Source: Phycisphaeraceae bacterium (GTDB lineage: Bacteria; Planctomycetota; Phycisphaerae; Phycisphaerales; UBA1924). Taken from it: a DNA stretch of 64,000 nt. The position numbers and the translations under genes were made by a program. The DNA is taken from positions 1 to 64,000 of the forward strand of contig JAJTGZ010000007.1 in the NCBI GenBank assembly GCA_021299385.1, in the 5' to 3' direction. Position 1 is the stretch's first letter, and each line of letters opens with the position of its first letter. Below are positions 1-9,417 of this stretch, piece by piece. The notes under the pieces were generated by a model. That model saw only the letters and a list, made by a program, of their open reading frames with translations. It searched no databases and was not told the DNA's origin.

Positions 1-140
1 ACGCCCGTCTCCGGCCCGTCGTGGAGCACCCGGGCCGTCAGGTTGTGCTCGCTGCCCGGTGTGCCGGGGGGGTAGAGCGTCCATGTGCGGACACGCTGCT
101 CCCGCGTGGCCTGGGCCACCGATGACGCCGAGGATCGCAT
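1..140 (-). CDS. Possible N-terminal end of a gene running off the left edge
   Basis: On the minus strand a frame is open from an ATG at 140 to the window edge (46 codons, no stop). Its translation contains TREQRVRTWTLYPPGTPG, which has ordinary protein composition rather than the Arg/Pro/His-rich look of shadow frames. In-frame stop TAG lies just upstream, and a GTG slightly upstream is an alternative start. No Shine-Dalgarno sequence or domain is recognisable. Too short for a functional call; it may also be chance in GC-rich DNA. Confidence 0.3.
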   Translation of the reverse strand, partial: MRSSASSVAQATREQRVRTWTLYPPGTPGSEHNLTARVLHDGPETG

Positions 141-336
141 TTGGCCTGAGGGTATGGGCACGTCGGGATAACTCTACTCGCCTAATTCGCCTGCACGCCA
201 GGCCTGGCCATCGCATCCTGGCAAGGGTAGCAGTATCGGGGCCATGAAGGTACCCCCGACTGTAAACCCGGCGTAAAGACCCCGCCCGCCCTCTCGTCAT
301 CCCCACCTTTGGGCCTTCTATGCTCTGTGCAGCCGT

Positions 337-410
337 GTCCCGGTAGCTCAGTTGGATAGAGCAGCCGCCTTCTAAGCGGCAGGTCGCGCGTTCGAATCGC
401 GCCCGGGACG
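337..410 (+). tRNA. tRNA-Arg (anticodon TCT)
   Basis: Complete cloverleaf of 74 nt. The acceptor stem GTCCCGG pairs with CCGGGAC at the 3' end, the D arm contains TAGCTCAGTTGG, and the anticodon stem GCCGC/GCGGC holds loop CTTCTAA with anticodon TCT at 371-373. The T loop is TTCGAATC. The 3' CCA is not encoded. Confidence 0.97.
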
Positions 411-532
411 CTTTGGGTTTTAGTTGTGGGCGCCACCCCAGTCCTGCACAACGGGCAATTGGGGAAGCAGCCACCGCTGGGCCCGATAATCCCTCGCCGG
501 GCGACCCCCTCTCCACGGCACTACCCTTGCGC

Positions 533-1834
533 ATGACACGAACCATCCCCGCCCTCCTGGCCGCGTGCATCTCTGCTTCAAGCGCCTTGGCCTGGGATGC
601 CGTCGGCCACCGTGCCATCACCTGGCTGGCCCTGGACAACCTACCCCCCGATGCCCCGGAGTTTCTACGCCTGCCAGACATCCGCGACGGCGTCGCCTGG
701 CAGGCCGCCGAGCCTGACCGCTGGCGCGGCGTCTCCTCACCGATCCTGCGCCACGAGAACGCGCCAGATCACTACATCGATGTTGAGGACCTTGCCGCCT
801 TCGGCCTCACACTCGAAACCATCAACCCGCTGCGCTATCGCTTCGTCCGCGACGTCGCCCTCGCTCGCCAGGCCCACCCGGCTGGGCCTGATGGAACCTA
901 TCAGCCGTACAACGCCAAGCTCGACACCGCCGGCGACAAGGAGTGGCCGGGCCTGGTGCTGCACGCGATCGCCGAGCACCACGCCAAGCTCCTGAGCCAG
1001 TTCAAAACCTACCGCACGCTCATCGCACTCAACGACCCCGCCCGCGCACCGCAACTGGCCCAGACCAAGGCCAACATCACCTCCACCATGGGCATCCTCG
1101 CCCACTTCGTCGGCGACATGGCCCAGCCACTGCACACCACCAAGCACTTCAACGGCTGGGTCGGCGACAACCCCAACGGGTACACCACCGAAAAAACCTT
1201 CCACGCCTATATCGACGGCGGCGTCCTCTTCCTGCACGGCCTCAACTACCACACCCTCCGCCCAACGCAGACCTTCACCACCACCATCAACCCGGCCAGC
1301 GCGTGGGAGCCGACACTTACGTACCTCAAACGCACCCACGCCCTTGTCGAGCCGCTCTACAAAATGGAAAAAGACGGCACCCTCGACCAAGAGCCAGGCA
1401 AAGAGTTCATCACCGCCCGGCTCAACGACGCCGCCGACATGCTCGCCGCCTATTACGCAAGCGCCTGGGCCGGCAGCGTCATCACACCCAAAGACATCGA
1501 AGACTTCCAACGCTACGACGGCTTCAGCCCCGCCCAGCGGCCCGCCGCTGATGCCAGCGAGCGGGAGAAGGCCAACACACCCAGTGCCACAATCGGTGAA
1601 CTGATCCCCGGTCAGCGCGTGCTGCTGGCCGGCATCATCGAGCCAGACGGCAAAAAATCGTGGACGCTCAAACTCGCCAACAAGCAACTGGCCGTGCCTT
1701 CCTGGAACGGGCACCGCGAGCTCAAAGGTGGTGCGTCGATCATCGCACAGGGGCACATCGCCGACCGCTCCGAGTCCGGCCAGGGCCAGGGCATGGTCTT
1801 GGTCCTAGAGAGTTGGAAGCCCGCCCGGAAGTAA
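533..1834 (+). CDS. Secreted S1/P1-type nuclease (zinc phosphodiesterase)
   Basis: A 433-residue exported enzyme predicted to cleave single-stranded DNA/RNA outside the cytoplasm. The chosen ATG opens a signal peptide (residues 1-20, ending SALA). Cleavage there exposes Trp21 in WDAVGH; in this family the mature N-terminal Trp and the following His bind the trinuclear zinc cluster. Further ligand motifs are visible: HAIAEHHAKLL, then LAHFVGDMAQPLHTTKHFNG, then HAYIDGG. The last roughly 80 residues lie outside the nuclease fold and look beta-rich. An upstream TTG frame would place 40 unrelated residues before the signal peptide, so it was rejected. It lies between two tRNA genes with no obvious operon partner. 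Confidence 0.9.
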   Translation: MTRTIPALLAACISASSALAWDAVGHRAITWLALDNLPPDAPEFLRLPDIRDGVAWQAAEPDRWRGVSSPILRHENAPDHYIDVEDLAAFGLTLETINPLRYRFVRDVALARQAHPAGPDGTYQPYNAKLDTAGDKEWPGLVLHAIAEHHAKLLSQFKTYRTLIALNDPARAPQLAQTKANITSTMGILAHFVGDMAQPLHTTKHFNGWVGDNPNGYTTEKTFHAYIDGGVLFLHGLNYHTLRPTQTFTTTINPASAWEPTLTYLKRTHALVEPLYKMEKDGTLDQEPGKEFITARLNDAADMLAAYYASAWAGSVITPKDIEDFQRYDGFSPAQRPAADASEREKANTPSATIGELIPGQRVLLAGIIEPDGKKSWTLKLANKQLAVPSWNGHRELKGGASIIAQGHIADRSESGQGQGMVLVLESWKPARK

Positions 1835-1887
1835 CGCTGACGACGCTGGTCTGTGCGTCTAGGCTTGGGCCGTTGAGTAGGAAATTG

Positions 1888-1961
1888 GGGCGGGTAGCTC
1901 AGTTGGCTAGAGCATTCGCTTTACATGCGAAGGGTCCCGGGTTCGAGTCCCGGCCCGCCCA
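1888..1961 (+). tRNA. tRNA-Val (anticodon TAC)
   Basis: Complete 74-nt cloverleaf. Acceptor GGGCGGG pairs with CCCGCCC, D arm TAGCTCAGTTGG, anticodon stem TTCGC/GCGAA with loop TTTACAT and anticodon TAC, T loop TTCGAGTC. CCA is not encoded. It ends 20 nt before the Kdo transferase start codon. Confidence 0.97.
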
Positions 1962-1981
1962 TTTTCGGAGTCCCCCCCCAC

Positions 1982-3211
1982 ATGAACGCACTGGACGCCG
2001 CCTACGCCGCACTTGCCGTTGCCACCTGGCCGGCATGGGGGCTTAAACGGCGCAAGGGGTGGGGCGAACGCCTCGGCAAGATCGAGCCTCTCGGCAGCAA
2101 ATCCCGACCGCGCATCCTCCTGCACGGCGTATCCGTCGGCGAGGTCAACGCCCTGCGCGACCTCGTCCCCATCCTCGCCGAGCACGCACACGTCATCGTC
2201 TCAGCCTCAACGGACACGGGCATCAAGCGTGCGGCCGACCTCTTCGGCCCCGCGCTCGTCCGCCGCTACCCGCTCGACTTCTCACGCTCGGTCGCCCGCT
2301 TCTTAGACGCCGTGCAGCCCGACGCCGTCGCGCTGTGTGAACTGGAACTCTGGCCCAACTTCATGCACGCCTGCCAGCAGCGCGGCATACCCGTCGGTGT
2401 CATCAACGGCCGCCTGAGCCAGCGGAGTTTCAAGGGCTACTGCCGGGCAACATTCCTGCTCCGCAAAACCTTCGCCCGCCTGACCTTCGCCGCGGTGCAA
2501 GACCAGGCCTATGCCGACCGCTTCGTACACATGGGCGTCCCCGCCGCTGCAGTCCACATCACCGACACCATGAAGTGGGACACCGCCAAACTCACCGACG
2601 ACGTGCCCGAGTCGATTCCCCTTGCCCAAGCCCTCGGCATCGACCGCACCAAGCCCCTGATCGTCGCCGGCAGCACCGGGTCGGGTGAAGAAGCGCTCCT
2701 GCACGAGGCCTGCCCGCCGGGCGTGCAACTGCTCTGCGCCCCGCGCAAGCCCGAACGCTTTGACGAAGCCGCACAGGCACTGCCGGGCTGCTCAAGGCGC
2801 AGTAGATCAACCACCCCCACCACCCCAGGCACACCCCAGCACCGCTTCCTTCTGGACACCATCGGCGAGCTCCGCGCCGCCTATGCCCTGGCCGATATCG
2901 CCGTCGTCGGGCGCAGCTTCGGCAACCTGCACGGCAGCGACCCCATCGAACCCGTCGCCCTCGGCCGGCCCACCATCATCGGCCCACGCTACGGCGACTT
3001 CACCGCCGTCGTCAATGCACTCAAGGACGCGGGTGGACTCCAGGTCATCGACGCTGCCAACCTGCGCACAACCCTTGGCCAACTCCTCGACCAGCCTGAC
3101 CTGCGCGCACAGATGGCCCAGCGCGGCCGCGCGTGCATCCGCGCTCACCAGGGCGCAACAACCAAGCACGCAGAGATGATCCTCGCCACGCTGCGCTGTC
3201 GCTCACAATAA
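1982..3211 (+). CDS. waaA: 3-deoxy-D-manno-octulosonic acid (Kdo) transferase
   Basis: A 409-residue GT-B glycosyltransferase that adds Kdo to lipid A precursor at the inner membrane. Seen in the sequence: N-terminal acceptor-side motif LLHGVSVGEVNAL, the family block LCELELWPNF followed by GVINGRLSQRS, nucleotide-sugar domain start PLIVAGSTGSGEE, and the C-terminal SFGNLHGSDPIEP with GPRYGDF. The length is close to the family norm (about 420). The ATG at 1982 was chosen because earlier in-frame starts lie inside the tRNA-Val gene, and a GGAG lies 11 nt upstream. Its presence implies a lipopolysaccharide-type outer membrane. Confidence 0.92.
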   Translation: MNALDAAYAALAVATWPAWGLKRRKGWGERLGKIEPLGSKSRPRILLHGVSVGEVNALRDLVPILAEHAHVIVSASTDTGIKRAADLFGPALVRRYPLDFSRSVARFLDAVQPDAVALCELELWPNFMHACQQRGIPVGVINGRLSQRSFKGYCRATFLLRKTFARLTFAAVQDQAYADRFVHMGVPAAAVHITDTMKWDTAKLTDDVPESIPLAQALGIDRTKPLIVAGSTGSGEEALLHEACPPGVQLLCAPRKPERFDEAAQALPGCSRRSRSTTPTTPGTPQHRFLLDTIGELRAAYALADIAVVGRSFGNLHGSDPIEPVALGRPTIIGPRYGDFTAVVNALKDAGGLQVIDAANLRTTLGQLLDQPDLRAQMAQRGRACIRAHQGATTKHAEMILATLRCRSQ

Positions 3212-3279
3212 CCCGCCCCACACACGGCACACCCGGCAACCTAACACCTAGCCTTCTTACACAGATTCGGATACGCTTA

Positions 3280-3285
3280 TATACT
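3280..3285 (+). promoter_or_regulatory. Possible -10 element upstream of aspA
   Basis: TATACT stands 32 nt before the aspA start in a locally AT-rich patch between waaA and aspA. No convincing -35 hexamer is found at 16-18 nt, so this is only a candidate. Confidence 0.28.
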
Positions 3286-3317
3286 GCCTGCCCCACCACC
3301 ACACCAGCGAGCACCAC

Positions 3318-4754
3318 ATGCCAACGACCGCGAAGAAGAAAAAGTCATCCAAGCCTGCCCCCTCCTTCCGCACCGAGCACGACCTGCTCGGCAAGATGCC
3401 CATCCCCACCTCAGCCTACTACGGCATCCAGACCGCACGCGCCATAGACAACTTCAAGGTCTCCGGCGTGCCGGTCTCCCACTACCCCGACATCATCGTC
3501 GCCTTTGCAATGGTCAAACTCGCCGCCGCACGCGCCAACCACGACTGCCGCGCCCTGGATGCACGCCGGCTGCGCGCCATCGAGAAAGCCTGTAAAGAGA
3601 TCATCGAAGGCAAACTCCACGAGCAGTTCCCCGTCGATATCTTCCAGGGCGGCGCGGGCACCTCCACCAACATGAACGCCAACGAGGTCATCGCCAACCT
3701 CGCCCTCGAGCACCTCGGCTACGCCCGCGGCGCATACGACCGTCTGGACCCCCACGACCACGTCAACCTCTCCCAGAGCACCAACGACGCTTACCCCACC
3801 GCCCTGCACGTCGCCACGCTGCTCGGCAATGCACGCCTCATCGCCGTCATGGTCGAGCTGGCCGATGCCTTTAAGCGCAAGGGCAAAGAGTTCCGCAGCA
3901 TCGTCAAGATGGGGCGCACGCAGCTGCAAGACGCCGTCCCCATGACCCTCGGCCAAGAGTTCAACGCCTGGGCCGCCAGCATCCTCGACGAAGTCGCGGC
4001 CCTCCGCGCCGTCGAGCACTTCCTCTGCGACGCCAACATGGGCGGCACCGCCATCGGCACCGGCCTCAACGCCCCAAAGGGCTACGCCGCACGCTGTGCA
4101 CGCCACCTCGCACGCATCACCGGCAAGCCCATCGCACTCGCCCCCGACCTCATTGAGGCTACCCAAGACACCCAAGCCTTCGTCCTCTATCACGCCGCTA
4201 TGCGCTCGCTGTGCATCAAACTGAGCAAAGTCTGCAACGACCTACGCCTGCTCTCCTCCGGCCCCCGCGCAGGCCTGGGCGAAATCAACCTCCCGGCCAT
4301 GCAGCCCGGCAGCTCCATCATGCCCGGGAAGGTCAACCCCGTCATCCCCGAGGTCGTCAACCAGGTCTGCTTCAAGATCATCGGCAACGACGCCTGCGTC
4401 GGCATGGCCGCCGAGGCCGGTCAGCTCCAGCTCAACGTCATGGAACCTGTCATCGCCCAGTGCATCTTCGAGGGCCAGACCCTCCTGTGCAACGCCGGCC
4501 GCACGCTACGCACCCTCTGCATCGACGGCATCACCGCCAACAAAGACGCCTGCCGAAACTTCGTCGAGCGCAGCATCGGCATCGTTACCGCCCTCAACCC
4601 CCTCATCGGCTACGAGCGGGCCACCGAGATCGCCGCCGAGGCACTCGCCAGCGGCCGAGGCGTTGTTGAACTCGTCCGCGAACGCAAGTGGGTCACCGAC
4701 AAACAACTCCGCGATGCCCTCAGCCCTGCCAACCTCACCGGCACCGCACGCTAA
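3318..4754 (+). CDS. aspA: Aspartate ammonia-lyase
   Basis: 478 residues of the fumarase/aspartase superfamily, predicted to convert L-aspartate to fumarate and ammonia in the cytoplasm. YYGIQTARAIDNF near residue 35 and FPVDIFQGGAGTSTNMNANE are aspartase-like; class II fumarases usually read FPLVVWQTGSGTQSNMN there. The superfamily signature SSIMPGKVNP lies near residue 332. A Lys-rich N-terminal tail of about 16 residues is an addition to the family length. The Dcu-type C4-dicarboxylate carrier follows 33 nt downstream, the classical aspA-dcu pairing that exchanges aspartate for fumarate/succinate. Fumarase remains a less likely alternative. Confidence 0.9.
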   Translation: MPTTAKKKKSSKPAPSFRTEHDLLGKMPIPTSAYYGIQTARAIDNFKVSGVPVSHYPDIIVAFAMVKLAAARANHDCRALDARRLRAIEKACKEIIEGKLHEQFPVDIFQGGAGTSTNMNANEVIANLALEHLGYARGAYDRLDPHDHVNLSQSTNDAYPTALHVATLLGNARLIAVMVELADAFKRKGKEFRSIVKMGRTQLQDAVPMTLGQEFNAWAASILDEVAALRAVEHFLCDANMGGTAIGTGLNAPKGYAARCARHLARITGKPIALAPDLIEATQDTQAFVLYHAAMRSLCIKLSKVCNDLRLLSSGPRAGLGEINLPAMQPGSSIMPGKVNPVIPEVVNQVCFKIIGNDACVGMAAEAGQLQLNVMEPVIAQCIFEGQTLLCNAGRTLRTLCIDGITANKDACRNFVERSIGIVTALNPLIGYERATEIAAEALASGRGVVELVRERKWVTDKQLRDALSPANLTGTAR

Positions 4755-4787
4755 AGGCCAACCTCCCACAACCACGGAGCCGCAACG

Positions 4788-6269
4788 ATGATCTGGCTTG
4801 AGTTTGTCGTCGTCCTGGCCGCCATCGTCATCGGCGCCCGCGTCGGCGGCGCGGGCCTGGGCACCGTTGCAGCCCTTGGCCTTGCGGTGCTCGTCTTTGG
4901 CTTTGGTCTCCCACCTTCCTCTCCTCCCGTTGCAGTCCTGGCCATCCTCGTCTCGGTCGTTACAGCCGCTGCATGCCTGCAATCCTCCTCGGGCATGGAC
5001 CTGATGATCTCCCTGGCCGACCGCGCGCTCCGCGCAAAGCCTAAGTGGATCACATTCGTCGGCCCGGCCGTCGCCTACGCCTTCACCTTCTGCGCTGGCA
5101 CTGGGCACGTCGCCTACGCCGTCCTGCCCGTCATCGCCGAGGTCGCACGCAAGGCTGGCATCAGGCCCGAACGCCCCATGTCCATCAGCGTCATCGCCAG
5201 CCAGCAGGCCATCACCGCAAGCCCACTCTCGGCAGCCACCGCAGGCCTCCTGGGCATCCTTGGCGCAGCCCACCTGACCATCAACAACCAGCCCGTCCAA
5301 CTCTGGCACATCCTTGCCATCTGCATCCCCAGCACCCTCATTGGTTGCGTCGCCGGGGCGATCGCCGCCTCCTTCATGGGCAAAGAACTTGCCGACGACC
5401 CGGTCTACAAAGACCGTCTAGCCAAAGGCCTTGTCCAACCCCCCGCCCCACTGCCAACGCTCAATGGGCCTGAACGCCGCCGGGCGATCGGCGCCGTCAC
5501 CACGTTCCTCACCGCTGCGGCACTCGTCGTCGCCTTCGGCATGCTCCCATCCCTGCGCCCCTCCTTCCCGCAGACCGTCGTCCCCGCGGGCACCGCCACC
5601 GCCGATGTCATCGAACGCACGATCACCAACCTGGGCGACCCCGAGCGCGCCGACGAACCCGTCACCCGCGAACAGATCGCTCAGCGCCTTGAGTCGCTCC
5701 GCGCCAAGCCCGCCGAGATTCAGACCGTCCCCGTCAGCATGACGACGCTGATCCAGATCATCATGTACTCCGCCGCCGGGGTCATGATGCTCTTCTTCGG
5801 CGCCGAGCCGGCCAAGACCGTCCGCACCTCCGTCGCCGCCGCCGGGGTCGTCGCTTTCATCTCCATCGTCGGCCTGGGCTGGCTGGGCAACTGCTTCTTC
5901 GACGGCAACAAGCAGGCCATCGTCAGCGCCCTCTCGGGCGTCATCACCGCGCATCCCTGGGTCTTCGCCCTCGGCCTCTTTGCCCTCTCAATCGTCCTCT
6001 TCAGCCAGGCCTCCACCGTCGCCGCACTCATGCCCGTCGGCATCGGCCTGGGCCTCTCAGCCGGCACGCTCATCGCCTGCTTCCCCGCCGTCAACGGGTA
6101 CTTCTTCCTCCCAACCTACGGCACGATCATCGCTGCCGTCGCCTTCGACACCACAGGAACCACCCGCATCGGCAAATACGTCCTCAACCACTCCTTCATG
6201 CTCCCAGGCCTCGTCTGCACCATCGTCAGCGTCGCCATTGGGTGGGTGCTCGTTCAGATGATCTTCTGA
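4788..6269 (+). CDS. dcuA: C4-dicarboxylate transporter, DcuA/DcuB family
   Basis: 493 residues with about 11-12 hydrophobic segments. The region FCAGTGHVAYAVLPVI, followed by SISVIASQQAITASPLSAA, is characteristic of anaerobic C4-dicarboxylate exchangers (Dcu family), which take up aspartate or fumarate in exchange for succinate. A charged loop around residues 280-320 is longer than usual. A GGAG sits 8 nt before the ATG. Being in operon with aspA supports aspartate as substrate. A degenerate copy of the 36-nt 3' element starts 2 nt after the stop. DcuA versus DcuB cannot be decided. Confidence 0.9.
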   Translation: MIWLEFVVVLAAIVIGARVGGAGLGTVAALGLAVLVFGFGLPPSSPPVAVLAILVSVVTAAACLQSSSGMDLMISLADRALRAKPKWITFVGPAVAYAFTFCAGTGHVAYAVLPVIAEVARKAGIRPERPMSISVIASQQAITASPLSAATAGLLGILGAAHLTINNQPVQLWHILAICIPSTLIGCVAGAIAASFMGKELADDPVYKDRLAKGLVQPPAPLPTLNGPERRRAIGAVTTFLTAAALVVAFGMLPSLRPSFPQTVVPAGTATADVIERTITNLGDPERADEPVTREQIAQRLESLRAKPAEIQTVPVSMTTLIQIIMYSAAGVMMLFFGAEPAKTVRTSVAAAGVVAFISIVGLGWLGNCFFDGNKQAIVSALSGVITAHPWVFALGLFALSIVLFSQASTVAALMPVGIGLGLSAGTLIACFPAVNGYFFLPTYGTIIAAVAFDTTGTTRIGKYVLNHSFMLPGLVCTIVSVAIGWVLVQMIF

Positions 6270-6271
6270 TG

Positions 6272-6307
6272 AACCCATCCCCTAATCGGATAGCCAAGGG
6301 TGGGGTT
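6272..6307 (+). repeat. Degenerate copy of the 36-nt 3'-end element (copy 1)
   Basis: Over 38 nt it matches the consensus seen at 48119 at 29 positions without gaps. It keeps the outer AACCC and GGGTGGGGTT ends but has lost the inner hairpin and three of the four G4 tracts. It lies 2 nt after the dcuA stop, in the same orientation as the gene. Confidence 0.6.
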
Positions 6308-6347
6308 GGCCACCACCTCGGCGTAAACAGAACTTTCGCCCCCCCAC

Positions 6348-8297
6348 TCACTGGCTCAATATTCGCCAAGTCACCGGGCTTTGCCCCCTGTCCAGCATCC
6401 GCTCGCGGATCGCCAGCAGCAGCCGCTCGGTCTCGCTGAGTTTCCCCAGCTCCGCACGCCTGGCCAGCATCCCCGCCGCATCGCTGGTAATCACGCCCCG
6501 CACACCCGTTAGCGCAAGCCTGGTGAACGCCGCATCATCACCCACGCCCCACACATACAACGGCATCCCCGCCCGGTCAGCACGCTCCAGAAAGTCCCGC
6601 GTTGCCAGCCTTGATTCAACCGCCAAAAAGTCCACATCCGCACGCCGCAGGTCCCCCACCGACGCCGCGACGATCAGTCCAACAGGCACACCTGGCGCCA
6701 CCCGCCGCATCTCCACCAGCGCACGCGGCGACAGCGCACTGACAATCACCCCACGCGCCAGCCCACCGGCCGACCCACCAAACGCCTCCGCCACGCGCTC
6801 GGCCAGCAACGCCTCGTCCCCACCGCTGCTCTTGAGCTCGATATTCAGCCTCGTTCGGCTGCCGGCCTCCGCGATCGCCTCGGCCAACGTCGGCACCCGC
6901 TCGCCAGCAAACTCCCCCGAGAACCACGACCCAGCATCCACCCGTCGCAACTCCGCCAGCGTCATCTCGCTGACGCGCCGCGGGTCCCCGGCGATCCGCC
7001 GAAGGTCTGTGTCGTGGAACAACACCACCGCCCCATCGGCGCTCAGCATCGCGTCAATCTCGATCCGGTCGACGCCCAACTTCACCGCCGCCCGTATCGC
7101 CGCCAAGGTGTTCTCAGGCGCAAGCGACGACGCACCTCGGTGTGCCGTGATCTCAATGGTGATCTCCCGCCGGGCCGATTCCAGCAGGCCCAGCGACCCC
7201 AGTGCCGCAACCCCCACGCCAAACCCCAGCAGCAGCAGCAGCACGATCCTGTGCTTGCGCCTCTGCACCTGAACACCCGGCAGCTTGCCCAGCACGCCCG
7301 CCGACAAGTCCCCGGGCGTGTACCTGCACCATGCCGCATCAACAATCAACGCATCACCCATCGCCGTGATGAGCACCACCGAAAAGACGATCAACGCATA
7401 GACCACCAGCACACACCCAGCCAGCACCGCCGTCGTTCGCAGGTGCTCAGCGGTGCTGTGCAGCAACCCCTCCGCCAGCAGACGCGCCAGCAGCAGCACA
7501 CCAATGCCAACACTACCGCTGAGCACCACCCACGCCCCGCGCGCAACCGCCAGCGACGGCAGCCGAGCACCGATCGCCTCCCGGCTCTCACGCATCGCCA
7601 CCCTCGGCCTCCGCCCGCTCAAGACATGCAGCGGGAGCGCCAGCGACCACCCCAGCAGCCGACGCGCAACCATCCTGAAACCAACCACCCCCACCGGCAC
7701 CACGCACGCCATGGCGATCCAGAACCGCAACGGCCGCTCGTTGACGAGCCAATAGACATCCACCCCGCGCACCGTTACCCACACCACCAGACCAATAGCC
7801 GCAACAAACGGCAACCCGAGCACCCCCGCCAGCAGCACCTTCCGCGCCGCCAGTTCCAAGATCACCCCCTCGCGCCGCAACGCATCGATAAACGCCAACA
7901 CGCCAGATGCTTGTTTGTCCCGCTCCGCCCGCCGCAACGCCAGCATCATCGCACCGCGACCCATCCCATCAATCGCCAGCGTAACAGTCCCGGCCACCAG
8001 CAGCGTCGCCAGACCCACCCACGACAAAAAGAACCGGATCAAATCCTCATTGGCGACGGCATAATGCCCAGACCTGCGAACCATCCAGTTGACCACACCC
8101 GCCGTCAACGGGATGAGCACCTGCGCCGCCACCAACTCCGCCAGCGCAAACGCCACCAGCATCGCCCGCGATCCAACCCGCACGCGCCCCCACGCGCTGA
8201 CCAGCAACGCACGCGACTCAAGCAGTATCCCGCGTAAACGATTCAACAGAGAACACACTCCACACACCACACCAAACCCGCCGGGCCATCCCCCCAC
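6348..8297 (-). CDS. Membrane-anchored glycerophosphodiester phosphodiesterase (GDPD)
   Basis: 649 residues in two parts. Residues 1 to about 385 form a membrane domain of several helices (LLVAGTVTLAID, VGIGVLLLARLLAEG and others), as in GDPD proteins with an N-terminal membrane domain. The C-terminal catalytic TIM barrel starts at ITAHRGASSLAPENT and continues with IEIDAMLSADGAVVLFHD, containing the His, Glu and Asp residues used for metal binding and phosphodiester cleavage. The likely substrates are glycerophosphodiesters from phospholipid turnover. The GTG at 8297 directly follows the glutaminase stop and has no clear Shine-Dalgarno; an ATG at 8162, just before the first strong hydrophobic segment, is an alternative start. 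Confidence 0.88.
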   Translation of the reverse strand: MGGWPGGFGVVCGVCSLLNRLRGILLESRALLVSAWGRVRVGSRAMLVAFALAELVAAQVLIPLTAGVVNWMVRRSGHYAVANEDLIRFFLSWVGLATLLVAGTVTLAIDGMGRGAMMLALRRAERDKQASGVLAFIDALRREGVILELAARKVLLAGVLGLPFVAAIGLVVWVTVRGVDVYWLVNERPLRFWIAMACVVPVGVVGFRMVARRLLGWSLALPLHVLSGRRPRVAMRESREAIGARLPSLAVARGAWVVLSGSVGIGVLLLARLLAEGLLHSTAEHLRTTAVLAGCVLVVYALIVFSVVLITAMGDALIVDAAWCRYTPGDLSAGVLGKLPGVQVQRRKHRIVLLLLLGFGVGVAALGSLGLLESARREITIEITAHRGASSLAPENTLAAIRAAVKLGVDRIEIDAMLSADGAVVLFHDTDLRRIAGDPRRVSEMTLAELRRVDAGSWFSGEFAGERVPTLAEAIAEAGSRTRLNIELKSSGGDEALLAERVAEAFGGSAGGLARGVIVSALSPRALVEMRRVAPGVPVGLIVAASVGDLRRADVDFLAVESRLATRDFLERADRAGMPLYVWGVGDDAAFTRLALTGVRGVITSDAAGMLARRAELGKLSETERLLLAIRERMLDRGQSPVTWRILSQ

Positions 8298-9302
8298 TCA
8301 TGCAAACGGCGTCGAGGCAAACAGGTTCAGCCCCAGCCGCTCCGAAAGCAACCTCGCAACCGCCTGACCCTTGACACTGTTGCCCGCTCCATCCAGCAGC
8401 GGCGCAAACGTCCCCAGCCCGCCCTTGCCCGGCGACACCGTCAGCATCCCCCCACCCACCCCGCTCTTGCCCGGCAGACCGGTCTCATACAGCCAGTCCC
8501 CAGACGTCTCGTACAACCCCGCCGTAACCATCACCGCCAAAACGTGCTGGCAGTGGATCGCGTCGATCACGCGCACCTTCGTTACAGGGTTCACACCACC
8601 ATTGGCCAGCGTCGCGGCCATCACGGCCAGGTCCTTAGCCGTTACGTTCAGCGAGCACTGCTTCGTATACACGTCCGTCGCCTGGATCGGGTCAAAGAAG
8701 ATCCGCTCATACGCCCGCAGCATGTTGGCAATCCCCTCGTTCCGCTGGTTCGTCGCCGCCTCCGACTCATACACCTCTTTGTTGAGCGACAAGCTCCGCC
8801 CGGCAAACTTCGATAACCCCTCGCTGATGAACTTCCACTTCGCCTCGGCCGTCTCGCCCGGTGCCAGGCTCGTCGCTGCGATCGCGCCGGAGTTGACCAT
8901 CGGGTTCGTCGTCCCCGTGCCCGTCCGCTCAATGGCGATCACCGAGTTGAACGGCAACCCCGTGCTGTTGACCCCCAACTTCTCACGTGCCGCATCCTCC
9001 CCGATCGCCTGGCAAACCAGCGCAAAGACAAACGGCTTTGACACACTCTGGATCGAAAACTCCACCTCCGCGTCGCCCGCCGAGTGCACCGCACCGTTCA
9101 CGCCCACCACGCACACACCAAAGAACTTCGGCGAGACCGCCGCCAGCGCAGGGATGTAGTCGGCCACTTTCCCCTCGCTCAACCCCTTGCACTTCTCATA
9201 CGCCTCGACCACCACCTTCTTGACCTGCTCGGGCGTCTGCCCGCCCGGCACCACACCCAAACCAGGGGTCGATTGAACATTGCCAGTATTGATCCCAGCC
9301 AT
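8298..9302 (-). CDS. glsA: Glutaminase
   Basis: 334 residues of the beta-lactamase-like glutaminase family, converting glutamine to glutamate and ammonia. The nucleophile motif SVSK (Ser86, Lys89) is followed by GTGTTNPMVNSGAIA, which lines the active site, and a C-terminal GLPGKSGVGGGM. The start was set at 9302 because AAGGAG lies 6 nt upstream of that ATG; an ATG two codons earlier would abut the Shine-Dalgarno, and a longer frame would add about 80 low-complexity residues overlapping the divergent exporter gene. Followed immediately by the GDPD gene. In enterobacteria related enzymes feed acid resistance by releasing ammonia; whether that applies here is inference. Confidence 0.93.
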   Translation of the reverse strand: MAGINTGNVQSTPGLGVVPGGQTPEQVKKVVVEAYEKCKGLSEGKVADYIPALAAVSPKFFGVCVVGVNGAVHSAGDAEVEFSIQSVSKPFVFALVCQAIGEDAAREKLGVNSTGLPFNSVIAIERTGTGTTNPMVNSGAIAATSLAPGETAEAKWKFISEGLSKFAGRSLSLNKEVYESEAATNQRNEGIANMLRAYERIFFDPIQATDVYTKQCSLNVTAKDLAVMAATLANGGVNPVTKVRVIDAIHCQHVLAVMVTAGLYETSGDWLYETGLPGKSGVGGGMLTVSPGKGGLGTFAPLLDGAGNSVKGQAVARLLSERLGLNLFASTPFA

Positions 9303-9417
9303 AAACATCTCCTTGATCGTGTTGACAAACCCGCATCCACAGCCGCCGGCACAAGCACGGCAACCATATACTCCCACAACGCACCCAACACCCGCGTTTG
9401 CCCACCCACACGCCTCA